From Paenibacillus durus ATCC 35681 (GTDB lineage Bacteria > Bacillota > Bacilli > Paenibacillales > Paenibacillaceae): a DNA stretch of 64,000 bases. Each line of letters starts with the position of its first letter. Positions within the stretch are counted from its first letter, which is position 1. Both the position numbers and the translations under genes were made by a program. The notes beneath the pieces are model-generated. The model ran no database searches and was not told where the DNA came from. It worked only from the letters and a program-made list of their open reading frames with translations. This document shows positions 37,817 through 48,022 of this stretch, in pieces. Where the stretch lies: the NCBI RefSeq assembly GCF_000993825.1, contig NZ_CP011114.1, positions 3,286,001 through 3,350,000 on the forward strand, read 5' to 3'.

Positions 37817-38848
37817 TCACTTATACCAGTGACCCAGCATCGCTGTCAAATCTCGGGACAAAACGCCCAAAATGCCCAATACTTTCGCATATTCCATCCG
37901 GGTCGGCCCCAGGATGCCTATGCTTCCCACCGCCTCACCGTCAATCGAATACGTAGCGGTAATCAGGCTGCAGTCGGCAAAAGCTTCGTGCTTGTTCTCG
38001 GTGCCGATGCGTACCCGTATGCCGGTGCCGCCAGCGGCGGGCGCCAGCATTTTGAGCAGCGTCGGCGTCTCTTCCAGCAGATCGAGGATGTCCTTTACCT
38101 TATCGACATCGCGGAATTCGGGCTGGGTCAGCATGTTCGTCGCGCCGCTGAGGTAAACCCGCTGCTCCGAATCGCTTTCGAGCGCCTTGTCAAGCATTTG
38201 CATCAGTTCCTCGTAATGGGAGATATGACGCTGCATTTCCTGACCAAGCTCGGAATACAGCCTGCTCTTCAGCTTGTATAGCGGCACATTAACCAGCTTG
38301 CTGTTCAGCAGATTGACAACCTTCTCCATTTCGGAGACCGAAATCTCCGGTGGGATGCTCACTTTCCGGTTCTCTACCTGTCCCGTGCTGGTGACGATGA
38401 TCGCCACAGCAGTTCTATCATCAAGAGGCAGCAGCTGAAAATGACGCAGAGAAGTATGAAAAACCTCCGGTCCCAAAAGGATGGAAGTGTAATTCGTCAT
38501 ATTGGATAAAATCATAGCCGCATGCTGGATCAACTGCTCCATCGCATTCAGCTTTTCGGTAAAAAAGGCGCGGATTGTTTCCGTTTCGGTCGATCCTTCA
38601 GGGTTCCAGGGGACAAGATGGTCCACATAGTAGCGGTAGCCTTTATGGGACGGAATCCGCCCTGCCGACGTATGCGGCTGTTCCAGGAAACCAAGCTCCT
38701 CCAGGTCGGCCATTTCATTGCGTATCGTCGCGGGACTGTACTTGACATCGCCCCGTTTGGATATGCTGCGCGATCCTACCGGCTCGGCCGAACGGATATA
38801 GTCATCCACAATGGCATTTAAGATCATTCTTTGGCGTTCGGTTAACAT
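37817..38848 (-). CDS. hrcA: Heat-inducible transcription repressor HrcA
   Basis: Repressor of class I heat-shock genes that binds CIRCE and is activated by GroEL. An N-terminal winged helix (ERQRMILNAIVDDYIRSAEP, PATIRNEMADLEELGFLEQP) is followed by GAF-like dimerisation and the C-terminal IGILGPTRMEYAKVLGIL. ATG 38848 has AGGAGGGAATGAT upstream and gives 343 residues. It is the first gene of the operon and under its own CIRCE. Confidence 0.97.
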   Translation of the reverse strand: MLTERQRMILNAIVDDYIRSAEPVGSRSISKRGDVKYSPATIRNEMADLEELGFLEQPHTSAGRIPSHKGYRYYVDHLVPWNPEGSTETETIRAFFTEKLNAMEQLIQHAAMILSNMTNYTSILLGPEVFHTSLRHFQLLPLDDRTAVAIIVTSTGQVENRKVSIPPEISVSEMEKVVNLLNSKLVNVPLYKLKSRLYSELGQEMQRHISHYEELMQMLDKALESDSEQRVYLSGATNMLTQPEFRDVDKVKDILDLLEETPTLLKMLAPAAGGTGIRVRIGTENKHEAFADCSLITATYSIDGEAVGSIGILGPTRMEYAKVLGILGVLSRDLTAMLGHWYK

Positions 38849-38883
38849 ATCATTCCCTCCTGACCGCCCTGTGGATTTTTTCG

Positions 38884-38910
38884 TTAGCACTCGACCTAGA
38901 TGAGTGCTAA
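38884..38910. promoter_or_regulatory. CIRCE operator
   Basis: Perfect TTAGCACTC-N9-GAGTGCTAA between the promoter and hrcA; HrcA binds here to autoregulate the heat-shock operon. Confidence 0.97.
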
Positions 38911-38921
38911 CCGCTATTACA

Positions 38922-38951
38922 AAAATACCAAAATGACATTAACATTGTCAA
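38922..38951 (-). promoter_or_regulatory. hrcA operon promoter
   Basis: TTGACA-N18-TATTTT on the minus strand, with CIRCE immediately downstream at the expected transcription start. No gene is seen in the remaining 38952-39170. Confidence 0.65.
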
Positions 38952-39170
38952 GTCGGTCGGCAGGGCAGAACAGGCGATTTTATGAACAACAGCGCCTGCG
39001 GACAACATGATCCTGGCATCCGTAACATGCAGCCGCCGCTCCGGAACAGCGAAGAGGCCCCGGACTTCACCAGGAGTATGCCTTCGCTGCCGGATCACGG
39101 CGCTGCTGTAAGAAATCCGATAATAGTATGATACCGAATTATATTCCGTTTACGGCTTGGCCCTCGCCCA

Positions 39171-41828
39171 TCAGGATGCGGTTTTGGCGCCGGATAAACC
39201 GTTTCTCACCAGTTTGAAGACTTCCATTAGAATCACGGCGGCCAATGCTAGTCCGGCGGCGGTCAGCCACTGCTCCAGCCCGAAATGAGCCGGGATAGAG
39301 AAGAACTGCCGGACACCGGGCAGAACCGTGAACCCATACAGGCAAAGGCACAGCAGGACAGCTCCGAGAACGTACTTATTGCTGAAGAATCCGGCCTGGA
39401 AAGCCGTCTGTGTATTGGAACGGGCGGCAAAGGTCTGCAGCGTACGGGCCAAAATAAGAGTCGTGAAGGCCATCGCGACGCTGATTTCCTGTGAATGCCG
39501 CATTCCGATGTACTGGGAGGCAATGACCGCCGCGCCGATTAGCAGGCCGCGTGTAATAACGACCTGAAGGGTCCCTCCGGCGAAGATTCCTTCTTTAATA
39601 TTTCTTGGTTTGCGCTTCATGACGTCGGGCTCCGCCTTCTCCATACCGAGCGCGATGGCGGGCAGCGAGTCATTGACCAGATTAATGAACAGCAGTTGGA
39701 TGGCTGTAAACGGATTGATCCAATTGAAGATCAAGGCGAACAGAATCGCGATAATGGCGCCCAGATTACCGGCGAACAAATAAGCGATCGCCTTCTTGAT
39801 ATTGTCGAACACCGTCCGGCCGACGCTGACCGCCTTGACAATGGAGACGAAGTTATCGTCGGTCAGGATCATGGCGGCCGAATCCTTCGCGACATCGGTG
39901 CCGCTGCCCATCGCCACGCCGATATCGGCCTGCTTCAGCGCCGGAGCGTCGTTGACGCCGTCCCCCGTCATCGCCGTAATTTTTCCTTTCTTTTGCCAAG
40001 CCCTGACAATTCGTATCTTGTTCTCGGGCGAGACACGGGCATAGACGCCGATGGATTCCAGCCTCCGGTCAAGCTCTTCGTCGGACATCGCATCCAGCTC
40101 CTGTCCGGTGACAGCAATTTCATCTCCCGACATGAGGCCGATATCCCGCCCGATGGCCTGCGCAGTCGTCTTGTGGTCGCCGGTAATCATGATGGTCCGG
40201 ATGCCGGCTTTGTTCGATTCCGCAATCGAATCATACACCTCTTCGCGCGGGGGATCGATCATGGCCGTCAGGCCGACCAGAACCAGCCGATGCTCATCCT
40301 CCAGGCCGACATCCACGGAATCTCCGTCAATAGATTTGTAAGCGTAGGCGAGCACACGAAGCGCCCGGCTGGAAAATTCTTCGTTGGCCTGTATGAATTT
40401 CGAGCGCATCTCATCGGTGAACGGAGCCTCCACCCCGTTCAGCAGCACCCGGTCGCAGCGGCTGAACAGCACATCCGGGCCGCCCTTGGTAAGAATCGTC
40501 TTGCGTCCATTGAAGCTATGGACCGTTGTCATCAGCTTCCGGTCCGAATCAAAGGGGATCTCCGCTTCTCTTGGAAATCTACCTCGAATTTCCATGTAGT
40601 CTTTATTTTTGCTGCGGCTAAACGCAATCAGCGCCACCTCAGTCGGATCGCCCAATTCTTTTCCCTCTTCATTAATATGAGAATCATTGCATAAGACCGC
40701 GATATGCAGCAGTCTTCTTTCCCCTTCCGACCATTCCTCGTAGTCGTCCTGAAACAGCTTTTTCCCGGCGCCAGGCAGGTAGTAATCGACAACCGTCATT
40801 TTATTCTGGGTAAGGGTGCCTGTCTTGTCGGTACAGATAACGCTGGCCGAACCGAGTGACTCCACCGCAGGCAGTCTCCGGATAATCGCGTGCTGCTTGG
40901 CCATCTTGCTCGTTCCGACCGACAGAACAATAGTGACAATCGAGGACAGAGCTTCGGGGATGGCTGCTACGGCTACCGCAACCGCGAACATAAGCGCATC
41001 GATAATGGCATTGCTCATTTCGGAACCGTCACTGGATACCCAAGCCCGCAGCGCCTGTATGCCGAAGATCAAAATGCATAGCAGCAAAATGACAACGCCG
41101 AGCCTCTTGCCGAAGCTTTCCAGCTTCCGCTGCAGCGGCGTGCTCTTCGCCTCCGCGCTCTCGATAAGCCCCGCGATTTTGCCGATTTCGGTATCGGCGG
41201 CAGTACCGGTAACAATGAAGCTGCCGCGCCCGTATACGATTAAAGATCCGCTGTATACCATATTGCGCCGGTCGCCCAAAGGCGCCTCCGCAGCGATCAC
41301 ATCCCCATGCTTCTCTACGGCTTCCGATTCTCCGGTCAGCATCCCTTCCTCAACCTTCAAGCTCTCACTTTTCAAAATACGTCCGTCCGCAGGCACATAA
41401 TCGCCGGCCTCCAGCAGCACAATATCGCCTCTGACCAATTCTCGCGCCGGGATTCTCCTCGTCTCGCCGCTGCGGATGGCCTTGGCTTCCGGCGCCGCCA
41501 GCTTACGCAGTGCATCGAGCGAGCTTTCCGCTTTAAGGGTCTGAGTCACGCTGATCACCGCGTTGAGCAGGAGCACGAAGAAGATAATCAGCGTTTCAAC
41601 AACATGACCAAGCGCTGCCTGAATCCCTGCGGCAACCAGCAGCACCACAACTAGCGGGTCTTTAAAATTGTCCAAAAAAAGCTTCCAGACCGGAACCCTT
41701 TCTCTTCCTTTCAACTCGTTGTACCCGTCCGATTCCAGCCTCTTCTGTGCTTCCTCCGCTGTAAGGCCGGCATCGGTGCCGTTTACCTCCTTCAGCGTTG
41801 CAGGCACAGTGCTGCGATAGAACTCCAT
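39171..41828 (-). CDS. Cation-translocating P-type ATPase, Ca2+ type
   Basis: P2-type ATPase, probably a calcium exporter like Bacillus YloB. The N-terminal cation-ATPase domain (LTAEEAQKRLESDGYNELKG), the TGES-like loop MLTGESEAVEKHGD, membrane motif AIPEALSSIVTIVLSVG and the phosphorylation site ICDKTGTLTQNKM are present. So are the nucleotide loop KGGPDVLFSRCD and hinge AMTGDGVNDAPALKQADIG. PEAL in membrane helix 4 and NLVNDSLPAIALG in helix 6 fit calcium pumps. Length 885 residues. It sits between hemW and hrcA, which are neighbours in Bacillus. Confidence 0.92.
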   Translation of the reverse strand: MEFYRSTVPATLKEVNGTDAGLTAEEAQKRLESDGYNELKGRERVPVWKLFLDNFKDPLVVVLLVAAGIQAALGHVVETLIIFFVLLLNAVISVTQTLKAESSLDALRKLAAPEAKAIRSGETRRIPARELVRGDIVLLEAGDYVPADGRILKSESLKVEEGMLTGESEAVEKHGDVIAAEAPLGDRRNMVYSGSLIVYGRGSFIVTGTAADTEIGKIAGLIESAEAKSTPLQRKLESFGKRLGVVILLLCILIFGIQALRAWVSSDGSEMSNAIIDALMFAVAVAVAAIPEALSSIVTIVLSVGTSKMAKQHAIIRRLPAVESLGSASVICTDKTGTLTQNKMTVVDYYLPGAGKKLFQDDYEEWSEGERRLLHIAVLCNDSHINEEGKELGDPTEVALIAFSRSKNKDYMEIRGRFPREAEIPFDSDRKLMTTVHSFNGRKTILTKGGPDVLFSRCDRVLLNGVEAPFTDEMRSKFIQANEEFSSRALRVLAYAYKSIDGDSVDVGLEDEHRLVLVGLTAMIDPPREEVYDSIAESNKAGIRTIMITGDHKTTAQAIGRDIGLMSGDEIAVTGQELDAMSDEELDRRLESIGVYARVSPENKIRIVRAWQKKGKITAMTGDGVNDAPALKQADIGVAMGSGTDVAKDSAAMILTDDNFVSIVKAVSVGRTVFDNIKKAIAYLFAGNLGAIIAILFALIFNWINPFTAIQLLFINLVNDSLPAIALGMEKAEPDVMKRKPRNIKEGIFAGGTLQVVITRGLLIGAAVIASQYIGMRHSQEISVAMAFTTLILARTLQTFAARSNTQTAFQAGFFSNKYVLGAVLLCLCLYGFTVLPGVRQFFSIPAHFGLEQWLTAAGLALAAVILMEVFKLVRNGLSGAKTAS

Positions 41829-41947
41829 TCATACCGCTCCTCCCCGATAGGTATCCTAAACTTTAGACATATTCTCTATTTTGTCCATCCAGGTTCTAAT
41901 AGACCCGTACGAAAGGGAGCAGATAAACGTTTCATAATAATTTGTGA

Positions 41948-42003
41948 CAAAGCAAACAACCACTCCCCCATCAGACGGGCGAGCGTCCGGCGGGAAAGTG
42001 GTT
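41948..42003 (-). terminator. Terminator after the GNAT gene
   Basis: AACCACTTTCCC pairs with GGGGGAGTGGTT on the minus strand, followed by GTTTGCTTTG. Confidence 0.6.
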
Positions 42004-42022
42004 ACTTAGATAGCAATAGGAA

Positions 42023-42529
42023 TTAGTCCAGTATTTTGAGAACGGCAATTTCGTCGCAGGCGTCCTGCTTGGAGCAGTTGACACAGTCGGTCCATACCTT
42101 TTCGGGAAAAATCTCCTTGTTCACGACATGAAATCCGTTCTTCAAAAAGAAATTAACGGCATATGTCAGCGCCATAATCTTTGGAATCTTCTGGCGTCTC
42201 GCTTCTTTGGTCAGTTCTTCTACAATCATGGAACCGATGCCTTGGCCCTTGCACTCGTCGCGAAGGCCGAGCGAGCGTACTTCTACAAGATCGTTTCCAA
42301 GCCTGCACAGTGAACCGCAGCCTACAACCCTACCGTCTATTTCAGCTACAACGAACTGATCGATCTGCCGCTCCAATACCTTCCGGGAACGAGGCAGCAT
42401 GATCCCGCGCTGCGCATACTCTTCTATCATTAAATACAACGGCTCAACGTCTTCCAATGTAGCGCTTCTGCAAATGGCTGCAGATGTTGGTTCCGGCGCT
42501 GCGGGTTCAGGTTTCGGCTTGGCTAGCAC
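42023..42529 (-). CDS. GNAT N-acetyltransferase, ArgA-like
   Basis: 168-residue GNAT-fold enzyme related to stand-alone N-acetylglutamate synthases. The acetyl-CoA loop is LRDECKGQGIGSMIVEELTK, and FFLKNGFHVVNKEIFPEKVW is the usual C-terminal strand pattern of this subgroup. A C-terminal Cys cluster (WTDCVNCSKQDACDE) is typical of these proteins and may bind metal. A Pro/Ala-rich N-terminal tail of about 17 residues precedes the domain. Acetylation of glutamate is inferred from family only. Confidence 0.8.
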   Translation of the reverse strand: MLAKPKPEPAAPEPTSAAICRSATLEDVEPLYLMIEEYAQRGIMLPRSRKVLERQIDQFVVAEIDGRVVGCGSLCRLGNDLVEVRSLGLRDECKGQGIGSMIVEELTKEARRQKIPKIMALTYAVNFFLKNGFHVVNKEIFPEKVWTDCVNCSKQDACDEIAVLKILD

Positions 42530-42607
42530 TATGCTTCACTCCTCCATCAAATAACTATGAATAAATATACAACACAGTGAATGAGGATTCAATACTTATT
42601 TTAAAAA

Positions 42608-43789
42608 TTATATATCTGTCAACACTCCGACAAATTCTCCGAACACATCGTTGCCGAACAGGAGACCCTGACGGCTTAACCGGTAGTTTCCGCCTTCCTG
42701 CTCAAGCAGGCCGGCATTCAGCATTTTGCGCAGCGGTCCCCCGAACACCTCCTCCAGCGGCCGGGCAAACTGCTCGCGGAAAGCGTCGTCGCTGATTCCA
42801 TCGCGCATCCTCAGACCAACCATCATGAAATCCTCCATGGCCTCTTCACGTGATACCAAATGGGAGTTCAGCTGGGGCAGTCCGTTCTTCGTCGCTTCAA
42901 TGTACGGCCCCACGCCCTTGACGTTCATATGCCGCATACGCTGCACGTAACCATGCGCTCCGGCACCGAGTCCGTAATAATCCTGATTGCGCCAGTACGT
43001 GATATTGTGGCGGCTCTCCATGCCGGGCTTGGCGAAATTGCTGATCTCATACTGCCTGTATCCCGCCTCTTCCATGGAAGACATCAGCAGCAGATACATG
43101 GACAGCTCGTCCTCCTCGCTTGGAAGCGGCAGCTGATTCTTGTTAAAAAGCGTATGGAACAGCGTGTTCTCCTCTACCTTAAGGCTGTAAATCGAATAAT
43201 GCGGCAGGCCGAGGTCAAGCGCCCGCTTGATGCTTTCGCCCAGCATATCGACCGTCTGGTTGGGAAGGCCGAACATCAGGTCGATCGACAGATTGGTCAG
43301 CCCGGCGGCGCGGGCATTGTCAAGGCTGCGGTATACATCATCGGTGTTGTGTATGCGGCCGATCCCACTCAGCAGGTCGTTCTGAAATGCCTGTACGCCA
43401 AAGCTTACGCGGTTAACGCCGCCCGCCTTCATGACCGCCAGCTTGTCAGGATCGGTCGTGCCGGGATTCGCTTCCATCGAGAATTCGATGTCCTCGGCCC
43501 AGTCCGGGAAGCAGCCCCGCACCGTCTTCAGAAAATACTCCATTTCATCCGGCTTCAGCACGGTGGGAGTGCCGCCGCCGACAAATATGCTCTTGATAAC
43601 GCCCGGCGGTCTTTCTTGAACGGTCAGCTCCATTTCCCGCTTCAGCGCCCGCAGATAGTCCATGACAGGCTGATCCTTCAGCACATAGGAGTTGAAATCG
43701 CAGTAAAAGCACTTGTTCGTGCAAAAAGGAATATGAATATATACCGCCTCGGGCGGACGGCTGCCAGGTATGCCGGAATGGTTAGTCAT
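42608..43789 (-). CDS. hemW: Radical SAM heme chaperone HemW
   Basis: Radical SAM protein formerly annotated as oxygen-independent coproporphyrinogen oxidase, now known to carry heme. The cluster motif is HIPFCTNKCFYCDF (C-x3-C-x2-C plus the CxF cysteine-free end that marks HemW). FVGGGTPTVL and SMEANPGT follow, and the C-terminal HemN domain has LRMRDGISDDAFREQF. Length 393 residues. It follows lepA on the same strand, as in Bacillus. Confidence 0.93.
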   Translation of the reverse strand: MTNHSGIPGSRPPEAVYIHIPFCTNKCFYCDFNSYVLKDQPVMDYLRALKREMELTVQERPPGVIKSIFVGGGTPTVLKPDEMEYFLKTVRGCFPDWAEDIEFSMEANPGTTDPDKLAVMKAGGVNRVSFGVQAFQNDLLSGIGRIHNTDDVYRSLDNARAAGLTNLSIDLMFGLPNQTVDMLGESIKRALDLGLPHYSIYSLKVEENTLFHTLFNKNQLPLPSEEDELSMYLLLMSSMEEAGYRQYEISNFAKPGMESRHNITYWRNQDYYGLGAGAHGYVQRMRHMNVKGVGPYIEATKNGLPQLNSHLVSREEAMEDFMMVGLRMRDGISDDAFREQFARPLEEVFGGPLRKMLNAGLLEQEGGNYRLSRQGLLFGNDVFGEFVGVLTDI

Positions 43790-43863
43790 AAGCTGTCCTC
43801 CTTAGAATGAAAAGGGAAGCCGGACGGCTCCCCTAAAATAAGCGGCGATATTTGCCTCAAATA

Positions 43864-45678
43864 TTACTCGTCGATCTTCAGCACCGCCATGAACGCTTCC
43901 TGCGGCACTTCGACGCTGCCGACCTGTTTCATGCGCTTCTTGCCTTCCTTCTGCTTCTCCAGCAGCTTCCGCTTCCGCGAAATGTCGCCGCCGTAGCATT
44001 TGGCAAGAACGTTCTTGCGCATCGCCTTTACCGTCTCGCGCGCGACGATCTTGGTTCCGATAGAAGCTTGAATCGGCACCTCGAACATCTGGCGCGGAAT
44101 AAGGCCGCGCAGCTTCTCGCAGATGATGCGGCCCCGGTTATAGGCCCGGTCGCGGTGCACGATGAACGACAGGGCGTCCACCTGTTCGCCGTTAAGCAGA
44201 ATGTCCATCTTCACCAGGTTCGATTGGCGGTAACCGGACAATTCATAATCGAAGGACGCATAGCCCTTCGTTCCGGATTTCAGCTGATCGAAGAAATCGT
44301 AGACGATTTCCGACAGCGGAATTTGATAGGTGAGGGTTACCCGGTTCGCATCCAGGTACTCCATATTCACGAATTCCCCGCGCTTGTTCTGGCACAGCTC
44401 CATGACCGTGCCGACGAAATCGTTAGGCACAATGACGGCCGCCTTGACGTAGGGCTCCTCCACATAATCGATCTTGCCGACTTCCGGATAGTTGGACGGA
44501 TTGTCGATCTCGATCATTTCGCCGTTCGTCAGCTTGATCCGGTAAATAACGCTCGGCGCTGTCGTAATGAGCGGAAGATTGAACTCCCGTTCGATCCGCT
44601 CCTGGATAATTTCCATATGCAGCAGGCCAAGGAATCCGCAGCGGAAGCCGAAGCCAAGCGCGCTGGATGTCTCGGGCTCGAAGCTCAGCGAAGCGTCGTT
44701 AAGCTGCAGCTTCTCCAGCGCCTCGCGCAGATCATTATAATCCGATGTCTCGATTGGATACAGGCCGCAGTATACCATCGGATTGATCTTCCGGTAGCCA
44801 GGCAGCGGCTCGGGCGTCGGCCGCTTGGCGTCCGTCACGGTATCGCCGACACGGGTATCGCCCACATGTTTGATGCCTGCCACGATAAAGCCTACATCGC
44901 CTACATTCAGTTCGCTCACAATGCTCATGCGCGGCATAAATGCGCCGACTTCAATGACCTCAAAAGTCTTATCGGTCGCCATCATCTTAATCTTCGATCC
45001 GGCGCGGATGCTGCCGTCAACGACTCGGACATATACAATGACGCCCTTATAAGGGTCGTAATGGGAGTCGAAAATCAGTGCCTTCAGCGGCTGATCGGGA
45101 TCTCCTGTAGGCGCTGGAACCTGCTTGACTACCTGTTCCAGAATCTCTTTGATGCCGATGCCCGCCTTGGCGGAAGCAAGCACCGCCTCGCTGGCATCCA
45201 GGCCGATAACGTCCTCGATCTCCTGCTTGACCCGCTCCGGGTCGGCGCTCGGCAGGTCGATCTTGTTGACGACCGGCAGAATTTCCAGGTTGTTGTCCAG
45301 CGCCAGATAGACGTTAGCCAGCGTCTGGGCTTCGATTCCCTGAGCCGCGTCCACGACGAGCAGCGCGCCTTCGCAGGCCGCGAGACTGCGCGAAACTTCA
45401 TAAGTGAAGTCGACATGCCCCGGGGTATCGATCAGATTAAGCAAATATTCCTCACCATTATCAGCGCGATACGTGAGGCGAACGGCCTGCAGCTTGATCG
45501 TAATGCCGCGCTCGCGCTCAAGATCCATCTGGTCGAGCACCTGCTCCTGCATTTCGCGTGACGTGAGCGCTCCAGTGTATTCCAGAATCCGGTCGGCCAG
45601 CGTCGACTTTCCGTGGTCTATATGTGCAATTATCGAGAAATTGCGGATTTGTTCTTGTCTTTTCTTAACGTCAGTCAT
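43864..45678 (-). CDS. lepA: Elongation factor 4 (LepA)
   Basis: Ribosome-associated GTPase that back-translocates or remodels stalled ribosomes. G1 [14 protein letters not shown]3 DTPGHVDF and G4 NKIDLP are present, with domains II-V and the LepA-specific C-terminal domain ending in [20 protein letters not shown]. Length 604 residues. It is upstream of hemW in the conserved order. Confidence 0.98.
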   Translation of the reverse strand: MTDVKKRQEQIRNFSIIAHIDHGKSTLADRILEYTGALTSREMQEQVLDQMDLERERGITIKLQAVRLTYRADNGEEYLLNLIDTPGHVDFTYEVSRSLAACEGALLVVDAAQGIEAQTLANVYLALDNNLEILPVVNKIDLPSADPERVKQEIEDVIGLDASEAVLASAKAGIGIKEILEQVVKQVPAPTGDPDQPLKALIFDSHYDPYKGVIVYVRVVDGSIRAGSKIKMMATDKTFEVIEVGAFMPRMSIVSELNVGDVGFIVAGIKHVGDTRVGDTVTDAKRPTPEPLPGYRKINPMVYCGLYPIETSDYNDLREALEKLQLNDASLSFEPETSSALGFGFRCGFLGLLHMEIIQERIEREFNLPLITTAPSVIYRIKLTNGEMIEIDNPSNYPEVGKIDYVEEPYVKAAVIVPNDFVGTVMELCQNKRGEFVNMEYLDANRVTLTYQIPLSEIVYDFFDQLKSGTKGYASFDYELSGYRQSNLVKMDILLNGEQVDALSFIVHRDRAYNRGRIICEKLRGLIPRQMFEVPIQASIGTKIVARETVKAMRKNVLAKCYGGDISRKRKLLEKQKEGKKRMKQVGSVEVPQEAFMAVLKIDE

Positions 45679-45867
45679 TCCTTACCCCCACAGACAGCCT
45701 GTTGTTAATCATCTTATTATAGCAGTACAAGTTCCCCCCAGCAATCAGGGTTCTATAAAGATAAGCAGTATATTTAAAAATAGAAATATATGGCTTTCGG
45801 AAACAGAAACCGTCCCTTGGAGGAGGGGGCAGCCATTCCTTCAAAGGGCAGGAGCAAGATATCGCGC

Positions 45868-46359
45868 TTATTTGGTGGAATCAAACAAAGAGACAACCCA
45901 GCGGATTCCTTTCTGGGACGCGTTCTGCAGCATACCCGCCGTCTTGTCCGCGAGTGTGTCCACCGTGGATTTATGCTCATCGGGGACGAGTATCTGTCCC
46001 GGCGTGAGCGTACTGTAGTTTCCGGCCGGCAGCTGCGGAAGGCTTGGCGGAGACGATGCGGTTCCGGCGGCAGGCTGTCCCGCAGCCGGGGTCTGGACTT
46101 GCGGGACGGCCGCGGGAGCAAGGGTTACGGGGACATAAATGTATCCCCCTTTCCCGTCACTCTGCACCTGAAGCCCGGTTACCGTCCCGGCCTGAGGCTG
46201 GGATACAGGCGCTGTGTTCTGAACGCCGCCGGAGATTACGCTCCAGCCGGGAACGGGGGAGGAGGAAGTCCCTCCGCTCCCGCCGAACTGCATGCCCACA
46301 AGCACGCCGATACCAGCCCAAATACCGACCGCCACCATTTTTTTGCCGAAACGAGACAT
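45868..46359 (-). CDS. Hypothetical single-pass membrane protein in the yqxA position
   Basis: 163-residue protein. One N-terminal membrane segment (VAVGIWAGIGVLVGMQFGG) is followed by a Pro/Ala/Gln-rich extracytoplasmic linker and a conserved-looking end (HKSTVDTLADKTAGMLQNAS). The place between spoIIP and lepA is that of Bacillus yqxA (DUF3679), and the fold plan is the same, but sequence similarity is too weak to name it. A sporulation link is suggested only by location. Confidence 0.65.
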   Translation of the reverse strand: MSRFGKKMVAVGIWAGIGVLVGMQFGGSGGTSSSPVPGWSVISGGVQNTAPVSQPQAGTVTGLQVQSDGKGGYIYVPVTLAPAAVPQVQTPAAGQPAAGTASSPPSLPQLPAGNYSTLTPGQILVPDEHKSTVDTLADKTAGMLQNASQKGIRWVVSLFDSTK

Positions 46360-46447
46360 CGCTTTCCACCCTTTCCGTTCATCCTTATCGCATCCCCAGC
46401 CGGAGAATGGTCTTCCCTTCTTGCATTAAGAGGACGGCTTCACCTAT

Positions 46448-47749
46448 TCATTGCGCGGCCGGTTCGCTGCCCGTTCCGCTCTTGGAAGGCACCGCCGGCT
46501 GCCCTTCCGCGTTCGCTTTTTCCGCTTGATGGCTGCTCCAATACAGATCGGCGATGGCGTCCGCCAGCACTTCGGAGGTAGCCTTCAGTTCGGCTTCGGT
46601 GCTGTCTATACCGCCTACCTCGATCAGGACGCTGTTCGGCGACATCGACTGGTTGTACTCCCCGTTGTTGCCCTTGCCCGACGACTTGCCCCAGATGCCG
46701 CGGGAAAGCCCGGGATATTTTTTCTCCAGCCGCTGGTGAATCTTATTGGCGAACTCCTCATTCTTCTTCCAGTTCTTGTTCGAACGGCCCAGAATAAAAT
46801 ACACCTGCGCGTAGCTCTTTCCGTCAATGACCGCAGTAGTCTTGTCATGCCGCTGCGAATCCCGGTGGATATCGATCAGCTCGGTCATCCCCGCATTCTC
46901 AGCCATGGCCGCCTTAACCGTCACCCGGGAATATTTATAGGAAAAATTCCAGTTGTAGTCAGCAACCTGGGTAGCATAATCTTCCTCCGAATGGAGAGTG
47001 CCGATGCCCCGTTTCTCCAGCCTATGGGTGATAAAAGAGCCTACCAGCATTATATTTTTGGCAGGATTGGCGGAGTTAGGACTGTCACTCTTCGTGGAGA
47101 CCAGCGGGTTATACGCTTCCCGAGGATGGGAATGGTAGATCAAAATCCGCTTTACGCCCGTGTCCGAAGCTTCCGGACCATCTGCGGGAGACGGCTCCGG
47201 GGCATCGCTGTTCTCCGGCGGCTGCGTCTCCTGTGCACCGGCTCCCTCACCTGGAGACGGCGTCGCTTCGGGGCCCGGCGCATCTGTCGCCAGCCCGTCC
47301 GTTCCCGGATGGTAGTCGGCCGGAGCACCCTCTGGCCCGCCGGAGCCTTTGCGCAGCAGCACGGCGTCGTCAGCGGACATGCCCGGCACCTCGCGGGACA
47401 GCAGGCTTTTCGGATCGCCCGGGTTCACGCTCGTCAGCAGCTGAAAGACGAAGCTTGTAACCTTCCCGCCTGACAGCGCGGACGGCTCCTTGGTATCCGG
47501 CAGATGCGGAACTTCCATCCCGAGCAGTTCCTTGAATATTCCGCCGGAGAGGGAAGCCGCGAGCCCCTTCATCGAAGGTAGCGGCGAATTATCCAGCTTC
47601 TCTCCGGCCATTCCTCCGGCTCCTAGCAGAATGAAGAAGACCAGGGAACCGCAGGCGAGCAGCAGCATCGTTCTTCCGAGCGCCAACGCATCGAGCACTT
47701 TTGACCGCAAGCGGCCGATGTTCCACAGATGAAACCATTTTCTGTTCAT
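46448..47749 (-). CDS. spoIIP: Stage II sporulation protein P (SpoIIP)
   Basis: Peptidoglycan amidase/endopeptidase of the engulfment machinery (with SpoIID and SpoIIM). An N-terminal membrane anchor (LLLACGSLVFFILLGAGG) is followed by an Ala/Pro/Glu-rich linker and the catalytic domain. Zinc-site regions are ILIYHSHPREAYNPL, TELIDIHRDSQ and LIEVGGIDST. ATG 47749 has GAGGAGG about 12 bases upstream and gives 433 residues. Confidence 0.93.
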   Translation of the reverse strand: MNRKWFHLWNIGRLRSKVLDALALGRTMLLLACGSLVFFILLGAGGMAGEKLDNSPLPSMKGLAASLSGGIFKELLGMEVPHLPDTKEPSALSGGKVTSFVFQLLTSVNPGDPKSLLSREVPGMSADDAVLLRKGSGGPEGAPADYHPGTDGLATDAPGPEATPSPGEGAGAQETQPPENSDAPEPSPADGPEASDTGVKRILIYHSHPREAYNPLVSTKSDSPNSANPAKNIMLVGSFITHRLEKRGIGTLHSEEDYATQVADYNWNFSYKYSRVTVKAAMAENAGMTELIDIHRDSQRHDKTTAVIDGKSYAQVYFILGRSNKNWKKNEEFANKIHQRLEKKYPGLSRGIWGKSSGKGNNGEYNQSMSPNSVLIEVGGIDSTEAELKATSEVLADAIADLYWSSHQAEKANAEGQPAVPSKSGTGSEPAAQ

Positions 47750-47940
47750 TATTGTTATGTCCTCCTCAAGCTCGCTGTAATCTCTCATACTTCAAATCTA
47801 TGAGTGAGAGAGAGACGATAGAACGAAAGGAAGAACAAAATAACCCCGCAAAGAATACAGAGTCTTAGCTGTAGAAGCATTCTCAGATTCATTGCGGGAG
47901 AAAGGAGACTTCTATAATTAATGCAAACCAGAATTAATGC

Positions 47941-47980
47941 AAACCGGCAAGAGGAAAATCGGGGCCTCCTCCCGGCTTGC
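47941..47980 (-). terminator. Possible terminator after gpr
   Basis: GCAAGCCGGGAGGA pairs imperfectly with TCCTCTTGCCGG on the minus strand; the T-tail is short. A direct repeat of AATTAATGCAAACC lies beside it (47919 and 47933). Confidence 0.35.
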
Positions 47981-48022
47981 GCCTAGTCAGTTCATCGTCT
48001 GCGCTTCCAAATATGGTACGTG

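Noticed and set aside
43852..45561. Plus-strand open frame of 569 codons opposite lepA
   Set aside because: Antisense shadow of lepA with no recognisable protein.
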